Assembly: GCA_016794145.1 (NCBI GenBank) | Contig: JAEUKP010000022.1 | Location: forward strand, 86,303-150,302 | Direction of reading: 5' to 3' | Length of the DNA stretch: 64,000 bases | Origin: Alphaproteobacteria bacterium | GTDB taxonomy: Bacteria; Pseudomonadota; Alphaproteobacteria; Micavibrionales; Micavibrionaceae | Shown here: positions 1 to 7,966 of the stretch, piece after piece | How the letters are laid out: each line of letters begins with the position of its first letter | Position numbering within the stretch: position 1 is the first letter of the stretch | Position numbers and translations under genes: made by a program | The notes under the pieces: model-generated | Seen by the model: only the letters and a program-made list of their open reading frames with translations | The model's database searches: none | Told to the model about the DNA's origin: nothing

Positions 1-690
1 CCCCAAAGATAAACTTGCTGCAATCGTTGATTTTCCAGCCGCTGCTGAACCCAACAAAAGCACAACACCATGTTCACTTATCGCTTTAACACTATCCTTA
101 TATGCTTTAGTTACAACCAATTTTTCTAGATTATCACTCATTTCACTTAAAATGATTTGTGTCTGCTCATAAGAACGGGCATCTAAAAGATCAGAAAAAT
201 CACCTAAGCCATACAGGCGAGGCACAAGCATACGAAGTTTAGCAGAGTTTTTAATCTGTCGAATAATCCAAGTTTTTCCAAAAACTTGACATGATCCAAC
301 CCCCACATCTTCGAATGCTTTTTTTATTAGCGCTTCAGATGTCCCGGTCACCCCATGATTTGTTATAATTATATAGTCTTCAGCCAACCCTTTAGCTACC
401 AGCTTTTTTGCTTTCTCAAGTTCATCTTTCAGCATGGAAAGAGAAAGATTCAAATCTTCTTTGGATGTAAATTTGCATTGGATGGTAGATGTTTTTCGAG
501 AATCTCCGCCATCCCAAGTGCCTAGAAAAGCACCATCTCTTCCTCCATCATTTGTTGGTAAAAATGTTTGTACAGGTCTTTTCAAGCATTCCTCAGCAAT
601 TGCCGCAGATAGATCTTGAAAAGCTAGCCACCCTATTCGATGTAAAGGGAAAATGTCTTGAGCATCTGCTACTTCGATAATTGAATTCAT
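1..690 (-). CDS. STAND-type NTPase with Mrr-like nuclease domain (partial)
   Basis: The first 230 residues of a larger protein, cut by the window edge. Residues 45-80 carry a PD-(D/E)XK-like nuclease signature (GGRDGAF with D52, then IQCK with K73), as in Mrr-type restriction domains. A Walker A P-loop (GSAAAGKST) lies at 214-222. A nuclease domain followed by a STAND NTPase is the arrangement of several anti-phage sensors such as the nSTAND3 and Avs proteins; the sensor repeats would lie beyond the edge. An in-frame ATG at 699 is an alternative start. It is transcribed divergently from the OLD-family gene. A defence role is inferred from domains and neighbours. Confidence 0.75.
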   Translation of the reverse strand, partial: MNSIIEVADAQDIFPLHRIGWLAFQDLSAAIAEECLKRPVQTFLPTNDGGRDGAFLGTWDGGDSRKTSTIQCKFTSKEDLNLSLSMLKDELEKAKKLVAKGLAEDYIIITNHGVTGTSEALIKKAFEDVGVGSCQVFGKTWIIRQIKNSAKLRMLVPRLYGLGDFSDLLDARSYEQTQIILSEMSDNLEKLVVTKAYKDSVKAISEHGVVLLLGSAAAGKSTIAASLSLG

Positions 691-830
691 TGAGCCCATC
701 CACTTGCAGATGACATAAAGTAAAGTTGACTATTTAATTGTGCAGAATTTCTTAATCACAATTCAAATATCAATATGACTGGTATATTATAAGTTGTATA
801 GATAAAATTTTTGGCAACAGAGTGTTTCGA

Positions 831-2870
831 ATGAAAATCGCATCCCTTTCAATTAAAAATTTCCATTCAATAGTAAATGAAAAGATTGAATTAGAAAAGT
901 TGACGATGTTTGTAGGACCTAATGGATGCGGCAAATCAAACTTTCTTAAGGCCTTAAATTTTTTTTATGAACCAAAGATAAAAGCTACAAAGGAAGATTT
1001 TTTTAATAGAGACTTAACCCAACCAATTGAAATAGAGGTTGCATACGATCAACTTTCTACTAGCGAGATTACCCAATTTGAAAAATATCTAACAGCAGAA
1101 CGACGTTTAATTGTAATCAAAAGGTTTAATGGAATAGATTCTTTTGGGAAATATTTTGGTAAACTTAAAAAATCACCTGAACTTTCAGCCCTACCCCGCA
1201 AGCCAGCTGATGACTTAAAAGAGAAATATAAAGAATTAAGAGGTACTACAAAATTTTCTGATCTGCCAGATGCCAAAACAGGACCAGCCATTGAAGAAGC
1301 CATACTCGCATGGGAAGAAAATCATCCTGAGCATTTAGCTCTTATGGAATCTGAAACACAATTCTTTGGCTTCGAAAATAACTCAGCGGCATCATTGGAA
1401 AAATTTACAAAATTTGTCTATATTCCAGCAGTGATGATGGAATCCCATTTAGCAGACGATAAAGCTGGCCCCATAGGTGAGCTGACTGACATTCTTGCTC
1501 GTCACCAATTAAAAGAAGATGCAGAAATCAAAAGACTAGAAGAAGAAATACGACAACGCTTCTCTGAACGTTTGCGCCCTTTAAACGCAGGACAGATGAC
1601 CACACTATCTCAGGGAATAACTGATAAAATGCATGCTTATTATCGAGATGTAGGAATAACGATACAATTAGACGAAAACGTATCTAATATAAACTTACCC
1701 ACCCCCAAGGCCATCGTTTCTGTAAATGAGGGCGGATACCAAAATCCTGTAAATTCTGCTGGTCAAGGTTTACAGCGCGCATTTGTGCTTTCTCTACTTC
1801 AATTTTTTGCAGAACATAGGCCAAACAATGTAGAAAGAACTGAAGATCTTAATTTGATTTTGGGCATAGATGAGCCAGAACTCTATCAGCATCCGAGCAA
1901 ACAAAAATTATTTTATAAAGTCCTAAAAGAGCTTACAACAACAGGTACCACCGTTGCAGGAAACGTGCAATGTTTCTACACCACGCACTCATCTCTTATG
2001 CTAAACATAGAAGAGTTTAACAATGTTGTTCGTGTTGCAAAAGAACCGTGCCACATAGGGGAATTATGCGCGACAAAAATTTACAAATCAGATTTGGACG
2101 AAATAGCAAAAAGAGAAGCTTACCTTCCTTCTCGAGGACAACAGTTTACAGCCTTAAAAACACTTTCAGGTCTTATAAATACTATAGATGCCCGTATCAA
2201 TGAGGGATTCTTTTCTAGCACTGTTGTCCTCGTTGAAGGCGCATCTGATATAGTAGCTTTAAGAACCGCATCTGAAACTCATCCTGATGGCGCTATTAAC
2301 TTAGATCAGTTAGATATAGCTATTATTGAATGTGGGGGCAAAACTAATTTAGAAAAACCGCAGATTGTATTTTCAGCTCTAGGCATTAAAACTTACTGCA
2401 TATGGGACTCCGATTATGGACTTCATGAAAAATGGGTAGAAGTAAACACTGCAGAAAATGCTGCCGAAGGAGCCGAAAAGGAAGAATTGAAAAAAAGAGC
2501 CGCCAATAGAAAAACAGCCGCTGATTCTGAATTTCTTAAGAACCGAGATTTACTAGCTTTGCACAAAGAAGAGCTTTGCGATTGGCCAGATCATGTTGGC
2601 CTTGCATCTGCAGCTCATAAATACGATTTAGAGACTACATTGTGTTTAGAGCTTGGAGAGGACTATCTTACCCAGCTAGTTGAAAAACATAACAATATAG
2701 TAAAGGCAAAAAATGCTTGGAAGAATCCCTTAGTAATGAGTTTAGTTTTAAACGAAGCTTTCACTAGCGGGAAAAGATCGCCTACGTTAGATAAAATCCT
2801 AGTAAATATCGTGACTCTAAATCAAAATAAAGACCCAGAGGAAGATGAAGCGATAGCTCAGGCAGCTTAA
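831..2870 (+). CDS. OLD-family ATP-dependent nuclease (AAA ATPase plus TOPRIM)
   Basis: A 679-residue protein. The N-terminal ABC/RecF-type ATPase has Walker A GPNGCGKS at 29-36, an SAGQG signature in mid-domain, Walker B ILGIDEPELYQHP (D347, E348) and a TTHSS switch motif. The C-terminal TOPRIM domain has VLVEGASD (E469) and WDSD (D526, D528) as metal-binding acidic residues. This is the layout of P2 Old and GajA. No UvrD-like GajB helicase follows, so it is a stand-alone (class 1) OLD protein rather than Gabija. ATG at 831 is preferred; an in-frame GTG at 822 is possible. It likely cuts DNA in response to invading phage, together with the flanking defence genes. Confidence 0.88.
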   Translation: MKIASLSIKNFHSIVNEKIELEKLTMFVGPNGCGKSNFLKALNFFYEPKIKATKEDFFNRDLTQPIEIEVAYDQLSTSEITQFEKYLTAERRLIVIKRFNGIDSFGKYFGKLKKSPELSALPRKPADDLKEKYKELRGTTKFSDLPDAKTGPAIEEAILAWEENHPEHLALMESETQFFGFENNSAASLEKFTKFVYIPAVMMESHLADDKAGPIGELTDILARHQLKEDAEIKRLEEEIRQRFSERLRPLNAGQMTTLSQGITDKMHAYYRDVGITIQLDENVSNINLPTPKAIVSVNEGGYQNPVNSAGQGLQRAFVLSLLQFFAEHRPNNVERTEDLNLILGIDEPELYQHPSKQKLFYKVLKELTTTGTTVAGNVQCFYTTHSSLMLNIEEFNNVVRVAKEPCHIGELCATKIYKSDLDEIAKREAYLPSRGQQFTALKTLSGLINTIDARINEGFFSSTVVLVEGASDIVALRTASETHPDGAINLDQLDIAIIECGGKTNLEKPQIVFSALGIKTYCIWDSDYGLHEKWVEVNTAENAAEGAEKEELKKRAANRKTAADSEFLKNRDLLALHKEELCDWPDHVGLASAAHKYDLETTLCLELGEDYLTQLVEKHNNIVKAKNAWKNPLVMSLVLNEAFTSGKRSPTLDKILVNIVTLNQNKDPEEDEAIAQAA

Positions 2871-2923
2871 TTCATTTTAAAAACCTGCCTCTCAATGATT
2901 GATAAGTTATAAGAAAATATTTT

Positions 2924-3352
2924 CTAATATCCATTACATTCTGGAATATGACCGAATTTTTGGACGTACGCCCAAATCAATTTCCGTTCGGCGTAAAATA
3001 TGAATGGGTTTATAGCCTCGACATTTTCAAGGATAGGCGCAAAGCCTGCGGCGTACATATTTGATAGGTCTTTGCCAATTGTGCGATTAAACCTATTACC
3101 GCCACTATGCTTATGCATTCCTCCCCCAACTCGCGCCGCCTTAAAAAAGGTTGTCAATCGTTTGTGAATGTTCTGTTCTTTTCCGTGGGTTTCACCGATA
3201 TAGATTATTTCTTTGGCATCTGGTCGTGCTGGACCAATTGGTTTTTCATCGAAGCGCGCAATAATATACAAGCCTGTTCGGTGACCGTTGGGAATGTTTT
3301 TTATATCATCCCATGAATACCACTCAGAAAAGATGATATCTGGCTCTATCAA
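2924..3352 (-). CDS. GIY-YIG nuclease-like protein
   Basis: A protein of about 142 residues with a GIY-YIG-like core: GLYIIARF, then IIYIGETHG, then a basic helix (HKRLTTFF) and a later acidic residue in FYAERKLIWAY. It is convergent with the OLD-family gene and probably belongs to the same defence cargo. Its start is odd. The only recognised initiator in frame is TTG at 3352, straight after a run of eight T, with no Shine-Dalgarno. The frame stays open upstream to about 3418 and encodes a plausible basic stretch (KFKIKRGRTAREFF). The true start may be non-canonical or lost by mutation. Function beyond the nuclease fold is unknown. Confidence 0.7.
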   Translation of the reverse strand: MIEPDIIFSEWYSWDDIKNIPNGHRTGLYIIARFDEKPIGPARPDAKEIIYIGETHGKEQNIHKRLTTFFKAARVGGGMHKHSGGNRFNRTIGKDLSNMYAAGFAPILENVEAINPFIFYAERKLIWAYVQKFGHIPECNGY

Positions 3353-3402
3353 AAAAAACTCCCGCGCGGTGCGCCCCCGCTTGATCTTGAACTTGGTGAT
3401 CA

Positions 3403-3785
3403 GGGAGTTTACAAATCGTCAGAAACGATCCTTGGGATTTTAGCCAGAGGCTTGGACATAGCCCAAGCTCCCCGACCATAAGTCAAGGACGTGCTGTTTT
3501 GGTCAGCACAACCATTCTGACGGGTTGTAAAGCCCGAAAGTCGATGCGTAACGACTTCAGGTTGGAGGATAGTTTGATTTGACAAAAAATGGAAGAGGCC
3601 ACGCTCTCGCAATTCCATAGGTGATTTTCAAGGGATAAATTGACTGATTTGATACCCGCTGGTTACCCGACGACATGGATATGGCCGCCAAACGCCAATA
3701 AACGCTTGTACAGCGGCCTCTCGACAGACTGACCATCAATCACTTGGTCGAAAAATCTCTGCCCTTGGCGAGTGTTTCCACTGAC
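3403..3785 (+). ncRNA. Candidate structured RNA region
   Basis: This 495-base gap has no convincing gene but many local stems. A three-way element is closed by GGGAG 3403-3407 with CTCCC 3468-3472 and encloses ATCGT/ACGAT (3415-3429) and CTTGGG/CCCAAG (3431-3467, with inner AGCC/GGCT). Then follow GTGCTG/CAGCAC (3491-3509), AAGTCG/CGACTT (3538-3557), ATGGAA/TTCCAT (3589-3618), GGCCGC/GCGGCC (3683-3718), GACC/GGTC (3731-3749) and AGTG/CACT (3771-3782). It ends just before the ribosome binding site of the small gene at 3848. I do not recognise an RNA family. Strand is assumed from that gene. A replication origin with secondary structure is the main alternative. Confidence 0.4.
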
Positions 3786-3847
3786 GCGCTGCCGACATCA
3801 TCTTATTTTGCCATGGTCAGAAACCACCCATAAGGAGGAAATACATT

Positions 3848-4099
3848 ATGGATAAAGCAATTCCCGAAGAGGTCACCCTTAAACAAATCTGCAAAGAAAG
3901 GAAACTCGATCCCCGCTTATCGCGCATGCTTTTAAGGGAGGCAGTAAAGGATGCCAAGAAATATCCGAATCTGTCGAAAGACAGAGCCGCCAGAGCACCG
4001 TGGGTGTGGGCAAAAGGATCAAAAGGTCTGGAAGAGGCACTCGCCGCCCTGAACGCCACACAGCCTCAAAAGAGCCCAACGGAGAAAGTGGCGAAATAA
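3848..4099 (+). CDS. Small unrecognised protein of the element
   Basis: An 83-residue protein with a strong Shine-Dalgarno (AAGGAGG at 3832-3838, nine bases before ATG). The sequence TLKQICKERKLDPRLSRMLL reads like a helix-turn-helix start. A basic middle follows, then PWVWAKGSKGLEEALAAL, which looks like a wing plus final helix. Small proteins of this shape occur in alphaproteobacterial elements, but I cannot give a function. It is the only gene in this block on the plus strand and follows the structured region directly, so the two may work together. DNA binding is a guess from the helix pattern. Confidence 0.6.
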   Translation: MDKAIPEEVTLKQICKERKLDPRLSRMLLREAVKDAKKYPNLSKDRAARAPWVWAKGSKGLEEALAALNATQPQKSPTEKVAK

Positions 4100-4203
4100 T
4101 TTAAGGGTTGGGAAACACGTATTTTAGATCAGTTTTCCTACAAAATTCAAACCGTTAACCAGACCCACATGAAATAGCTGTCCCGATAAACGGGAATAAA
4201 AAA

Positions 4204-4247
4204 TCAAGATGCTCATTTATCCTATATAGGAAATTTGAGCATCTTGA
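4204..4247 (-). terminator. Terminator after the RepA-like gene
   Basis: A 12-bp inverted repeat (TCAAGATGCTCA at 4204-4215, its complement at 4236-4247) with an inner CCTATATAGG palindrome. Read on the minus strand it is followed by a T-rich run (from the A run at 4197-4203) and lies just past the stop at 4254. It fits an intrinsic terminator for the leftward replication operon. Confidence 0.7.
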
Positions 4248-4253
4248 AAATAT

Positions 4254-4808
4254 TTACTTCAGATGCCAAGCCCAAACCGTTCCTTGTTTGCAGCTTTTAA
4301 TACCCAGTTCCTTCTTTGCTCTTCTTAGGGTCGCATCACTATGCCCCTGCGCCAAAGCCTTGCGTTGAACAGTCTTTTTATCAACTGGCCCCTGAGACAA
4401 GATTTCTTCCAAAAACGCGGTGGCCTCATCTTTTTTCTTAACAGTCTTTCTCACCATCAAAACAAGATCTTCTGATGTCAGCTCACTCGTACCAGTCCAG
4501 ACCAGTTGCCCAATACCAGAACTCTCGTTCGGAGCATCCTGAATAACAAACGTTAAAGTCGGCCCCTTTTTTAATCCGTTACTTTTGTTGTGCGCAAGAT
4601 ACCTCTTACTATCATCCTCTGGGCAAACTTTCAGCATCATCGAACTACGAACCCCGCCAGTGATGGCAATTGAGCCCATGCCGATATGCCCCGATTGTTC
4701 TGCTCCCGCTTTCCTAAAGTGCCTCACAGCAAGAAAAGTGGTTTGATAGTCACGCGCCAATTGCGTAAGCTTTCTAATCAACCTCGCCATATCACCTCCG
4801 CTATTCAT
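4254..4808 (-). pseudogene. RepA-type ATPase, C-terminal part (after frameshift)
   Basis: The C-terminal part of a RepA/DnaB-like AAA ATPase. The frame is open upstream of this ATG and encodes the missing Walker B (ALVIIDTLTS), then GGDMARLIRKL and a sensor-like TTFLAVRHFRK, so it continues the protein at 4913-5497 after a one-base shift. The C-terminal 60 residues (KKTVQRKALAQGHSDATLRRAKKELG region) look like a winged-helix tail, common in this family. A good Shine-Dalgarno (GGAGG) before the internal ATG at 4790 might allow separate translation. Otherwise this is a broken gene, or an intact gene with a base-calling error. Confidence 0.75.
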
Positions 4809-4912
4809 ATTTTGATCAACAAGAGATGATGTCAGCGTATCGATAATGACGAGAGCGTATTGCTTTTTGGAAAGCGCCTGTTCAAGGTAATTAAAACCCT
4901 CCTCATCAAGCC

Positions 4913-5497
4913 CTAAAAACCATCCACGACATCAATTCTTTTGAAATCAGCACCCTGCAATCTGGCGCGAGCTTTAAAGACCGTGCCAAGATTATCCTCG
5001 ATTGCAAAAAATAGAACATCACCAACGACACTTGGTTTTATGCCACAAAACTCTTTTCCTGTTGTGATGCAAGCCGCCAACTCAGCAAGTAAGGTCGATT
5101 TACCTGCCCCCGGCTCCCCTTCAAGCATATTTGTATCATATCGAGATATATACGGAGCGATAACGCACTCCATAGGCTTCTCTTCAACATCATCTAGGTT
5201 TACCGTATACTCCTCATAAAGGGTTTGATATTTGCTACAACCGTCTGCAATATCTTCCACTTCATCATCGGGGAGTATTTTGCCATCAAAAGATATAGAA
5301 TTCGCAGTATCTAGAAGTGCAAATATTTGCCCCGAACTATATCCCTTATGGCGATAGAACCCCGCAAGGCTAACCATATGCGTATGTCGCCCCCCTTCTC
5401 GAATAATCAGGTCTTTCTGATTATTTTTTTCTTTCTTACCCTTTAATAAAAATGGGATTTTATCTTCGGGAAATTTTGCCATTTGTGAAAAAATCAT
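4913..5497 (-). pseudogene. Primase C-terminal domain plus RepA-type ATPase, N-terminal part
   Basis: 194 residues. Residues 35-60 (GGRHTHMVSLAGFYRHKGYS) match a PriCT-type primase C-terminal motif. Residues 125-145 hold a RepA-like Walker A (EGEPGAGKSTLL). The frame ends at TAG 4913-4915 inside a T5 run on the coding strand. Adding one T restores a continuous protein through Walker B into the 4254-4808 segment, giving a helicase of normal length. It overlaps the upstream prim-pol gene by four bases (ATGA), so both were translated as a coupled replication module. Confidence 0.78.
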
Positions 5498-6018
5498 ACT
5501 GCTCTCCTATAATAAACACCGCTTTTGTGACGACTCCCTGCAAACATAACGTAACCTTTTGTCTTGAGATCTATCTGCTCAAGTTTCTTAAGATTGTCTG
5601 GAAGTTTTCCCTTAAAATAATAATGGCAGCCCCTTCCCGTCTTCACACGAAACGTAGGCGGGAGACTCAGGCCCTTCACGAACTTCATCCCCTCAGGACC
5701 ATCAACGTCTATTACGAAGAATCCATCGACAACTACGGCAAGGTTTGCATTGGGATATTTCTTTAATGCTTTTTTGATGTAGGCTTCTTCCAAAGTCGCA
5801 CTATGTTCACCGTTAGGGAAGAACTCCTGAATAGGATGCTTCCCCGTACTCTTGCAGTCCTTTTTTCTACAATCGCAAACAAATGCATTTTTATGGTTGG
5901 AAATGCCGTGACACAAAAGCATCTTAACTCCATCTCTAGACAAGGAATTAATTGCACTTAACCGTTCTTCTTCACGCGACGGGAAATAGACATGGATTAT
6001 ATTCTTCCTTTCCATCAT
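5494..6018 (-). CDS. Bifunctional DNA primase/polymerase N-terminal domain
   Basis: 174 residues matching the prim-pol (AEP) domain of plasmid and satellite replicases. Visible features are a Cys-rich CDCRKKDC at 48-55, GKHP at 59-62, AVVVDGFFVIDVDG with the metal-binding D104 and D106, and TGRGCHYYF with H132. It should make primers for element replication, with the ATPase domain encoded by the next, overlapping gene. GGGAGG precedes the tandem ATG, and its start overlaps the stop of the AlpA-like gene, so all three are translationally coupled. Confidence 0.85.
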   Translation of the reverse strand: MMERKNIIHVYFPSREEERLSAINSLSRDGVKMLLCHGISNHKNAFVCDCRKKDCKSTGKHPIQEFFPNGEHSATLEEAYIKKALKKYPNANLAVVVDGFFVIDVDGPEGMKFVKGLSLPPTFRVKTGRGCHYYFKGKLPDNLKKLEQIDLKTKGYVMFAGSRHKSGVYYRRAV

Positions 6019-6218
6019 ATGGCCTCCCTGCTTGCAAAAAGACCATTCGCCCAGCTCATGACCTCAGCATGATTCCAAACCACCTTCTGTGGGCTTAACC
6101 TTATCCTCTTAGGGAAAGCGCCTATCTTCTCTAAGTACAGTAGGTGCGTATTGGAATAGGCCACTCCCATCCTCGCCAGATCCAGTCTAGTCATAAATAT
6201 TTTATCGTCTTTATCCAT
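6015..6218 (-). CDS. AlpA-like regulator/excisionase
   Basis: 67 residues with the MerR-like fold pattern of AlpA: TRLDLARMGV, NTHLLYLEKIGAFPKRIRL, then VVWNHAEVMSWANGL. AlpA-family proteins control integrase expression or act as excisionases in P4-like elements. AAAGGAG precedes the ATG. It lies between the regulator at 6269 and the prim-pol gene, and its position in the operon supports a control role. Confidence 0.8.
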   Translation of the reverse strand: MDKDDKIFMTRLDLARMGVAYSNTHLLYLEKIGAFPKRIRLSPQKVVWNHAEVMSWANGLFASREAI

Positions 6219-6268
6219 CAGTTTTCTCCTTTTCTAATCTAAATTAAGGTGCTTTAATCGAAAAAAAA

Positions 6269-6625
6269 TTATAGCTTAGCTATTTTTTTTGCGAGCTCTA
6301 CTCGCCTTTCTAAATCAGCTATGAGCAGTAAGGTTGTTTTATCTGGGGACTTTTTCTTTTCACGAGCAATTTCTTTCTCTATTTCAGAAATTTTCTTTTT
6401 CAAGAATTCTAGAGCTTGCTGTATACGAATTTCCGGCACTGGAGCCTCACCACTTCTGTAATGAGACATTCGCGGCCTCGTTACTTTCAGCTCTTCAGCA
6501 ATTGCAAAAGCCGGAATCTGTAGAATGCTACAAATAACAAAAATAGGATTAACGCCTCCCCTAGGATAAAGAAATTCTTTAACCATTTTTTCTACAGGCG
6601 TTAAATTTTCATGTTGTTCGGACAT
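6269..6625 (-). CDS. Probable helix-turn-helix regulator of the element
   Basis: 118 residues. The region IPAFAIAEELKVTRPRMSHYRSGEAPVPE reads as a helix-turn-helix of XRE type (AIAEEL, turn, RMSHYRSG). The C-terminal half is a charged coiled-coil (KKKISEIEKEIAREKKK) that could mediate dimerisation. ATG at 6625 has GGAG nine bases upstream. It lies between the integrase and AlpA-like genes, so it may be the element's repressor. The HTH reading is moderately sure; repressor function is inferred. Confidence 0.6.
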   Translation of the reverse strand: MSEQHENLTPVEKMVKEFLYPRGGVNPIFVICSILQIPAFAIAEELKVTRPRMSHYRSGEAPVPEIRIQQALEFLKKKISEIEKEIAREKKKSPDKTTLLLIADLERRVELAKKIAKL

Positions 6626-6654
6626 CAACTAATTCTCCACAATAGCACCTAAAC

Positions 6655-7830
6655 TTAGATTAGTTTTCTTGCTTTGTCAAGGCCTAATGAAACAATATTC
6701 AAAACATGCCCTTCCCAAGCACATAAAGCCAAACGCTTCTCATCATCATAACCGTATCTGTTGTACACCCCAGCAACGCCAGAAAATGTTCCAGAGGTGT
6801 GGTTCAAAATCTTCTCCACCACATGCGGAGGAACTTTCAAACGTGCCATACCCGAAGCGACTGTTCTACGTATATCATGAATAATCCAACCTTTCACTCC
6901 AGTTGCGTTATCCAGCCTTGATTTAACTTTTCCAAGCCCAGAAATCGGTTTCTTCCCAGTCGTGGTAAAGACATAGTCAGAATGCAAGAAACGGGGCAAA
7001 TTATCAAGAATTCTTAGAGCCTGATCCGACAAAGGGACGGCATGAGAATGCCCGTTCTTGGCTCTCTCTTTGGGTATCATCCAGACCTTATCCTTTAAAT
7101 TAATCTCGCTCCAACACATCTCTGAAACCTCGCTTTTCCGCTGCCCAGTCAGCATCAGAATTTGAATAAGTGGACCATAAGGATAGCGCATTTTCACTGC
7201 CTCCTGCCAAATCGTACAGATTTCATCATCTGACAAAACACGGTCACGGGGATTTTCTTTTGATGGCTTTGAAATATGCCTCATGGGGCTGTCTTCGATA
7301 TATCCCCGCTCAGCACACCATTTAAAAAACTTGCTGGCTCCAGCATGAGCCCTATTCGCCTGTATTGATGCGCCACGCGCCTCAATTCTATCCAGCATGG
7401 CGTTAATATTCTCACGGGTTACTGAACGAATATCGATAGAGCCGCAGTCTTTGATGAGCGATAACTTCAGCCTCTGCTCTGTACGCTTCCAATCTTTGTT
7501 TTTCTTTTTGGCATATATTTCGATGAAAGAATTGAATACCGTTTCAACGGTTATAAGCTCTGGCTTTTTCTCTTCCAAAGGCAAACCTTGGGAGATAAGT
7601 CTTAGCTTGTCACGCGCCAGATCACGTGCTTCAGACAAGCTAACAAGTGGGTATTTTCCCAAAGAAACTCGTTTTTGTTTGCCATTCTCACGACACATGA
7701 CAAAGAAGGATTTCTGACCGCTTTTAGAAACCCGCATACCAAAACTTGGCAATGACAAATCCCAGAGTTCTTGCCTCTTATGGCTTGCTTTCATCGATTG
7801 GATTTTCTTATCGTTCAGAACACAACGCAT
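6655..7830 (-). CDS. int: Tyrosine recombinase (P4-type integrase)
   Basis: 391 residues. The N-terminal arm-binding domain (LWDLSLPSFGMRV, KSFFVMCRENGKQKRVSLGKYP) is the DUF4102 type of tRNA-targeting integrases. The catalytic domain shows R231 (LTGQRKSEV), a K/H region (KNGHSHAVPLS), HDIRRT (H-x-x-R) and the nucleophile Y356 (GVYNRY). The start at 7830 has AAGGAG upstream; an open frame reaches a TTG at 7884, which is less likely. It probably integrates and excises this element. It ends 26 bases before the regulator gene and is transcribed the same way. Confidence 0.92.
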   Translation of the reverse strand: MRCVLNDKKIQSMKASHKRQELWDLSLPSFGMRVSKSGQKSFFVMCRENGKQKRVSLGKYPLVSLSEARDLARDKLRLISQGLPLEEKKPELITVETVFNSFIEIYAKKKNKDWKRTEQRLKLSLIKDCGSIDIRSVTRENINAMLDRIEARGASIQANRAHAGASKFFKWCAERGYIEDSPMRHISKPSKENPRDRVLSDDEICTIWQEAVKMRYPYGPLIQILMLTGQRKSEVSEMCWSEINLKDKVWMIPKERAKNGHSHAVPLSDQALRILDNLPRFLHSDYVFTTTGKKPISGLGKVKSRLDNATGVKGWIIHDIRRTVASGMARLKVPPHVVEKILNHTSGTFSGVAGVYNRYGYDDEKRLALCAWEGHVLNIVSLGLDKARKLI

Positions 7831-7966
7831 GATTTTCAGCAACTCCTTTGCCAAAAACATAAGATGAGTTTTCTGAAATCTCAAAGAATTCTGTCTTAAA
7901 CATCCGAGGAAGTCTCGCCATAAACTTCGCGGACTTGTTAGGTTCGAACGATAAAAATTTACAGAC

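Noticed and set aside
831..3352. Gabija system
   Set aside because: No UvrD-like GajB gene follows the OLD-family gene; a GIY-YIG gene is there instead.
3351..3375. GC hairpin followed by T8 on the minus strand as a terminator
   Set aside because: It lies in the open extension of the GIY-YIG frame and directly at its start; stem is only four base pairs.
3369..3420. GTGCGCC start resembling a group II intron 5' end
   Set aside because: No domain V-like motif and no reverse transcriptase nearby.
3409..3739. Two minus-strand frames of 60-69 codons in the structured region
   Set aside because: No ribosome binding sites, unnatural composition, mutually overlapping, and the stems explain the sequence better.
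7938..7952. GGTTCGAAC as a tRNA T-arm at the integrase end
   Set aside because: No complementary stem and no acceptor or anticodon arm around it.
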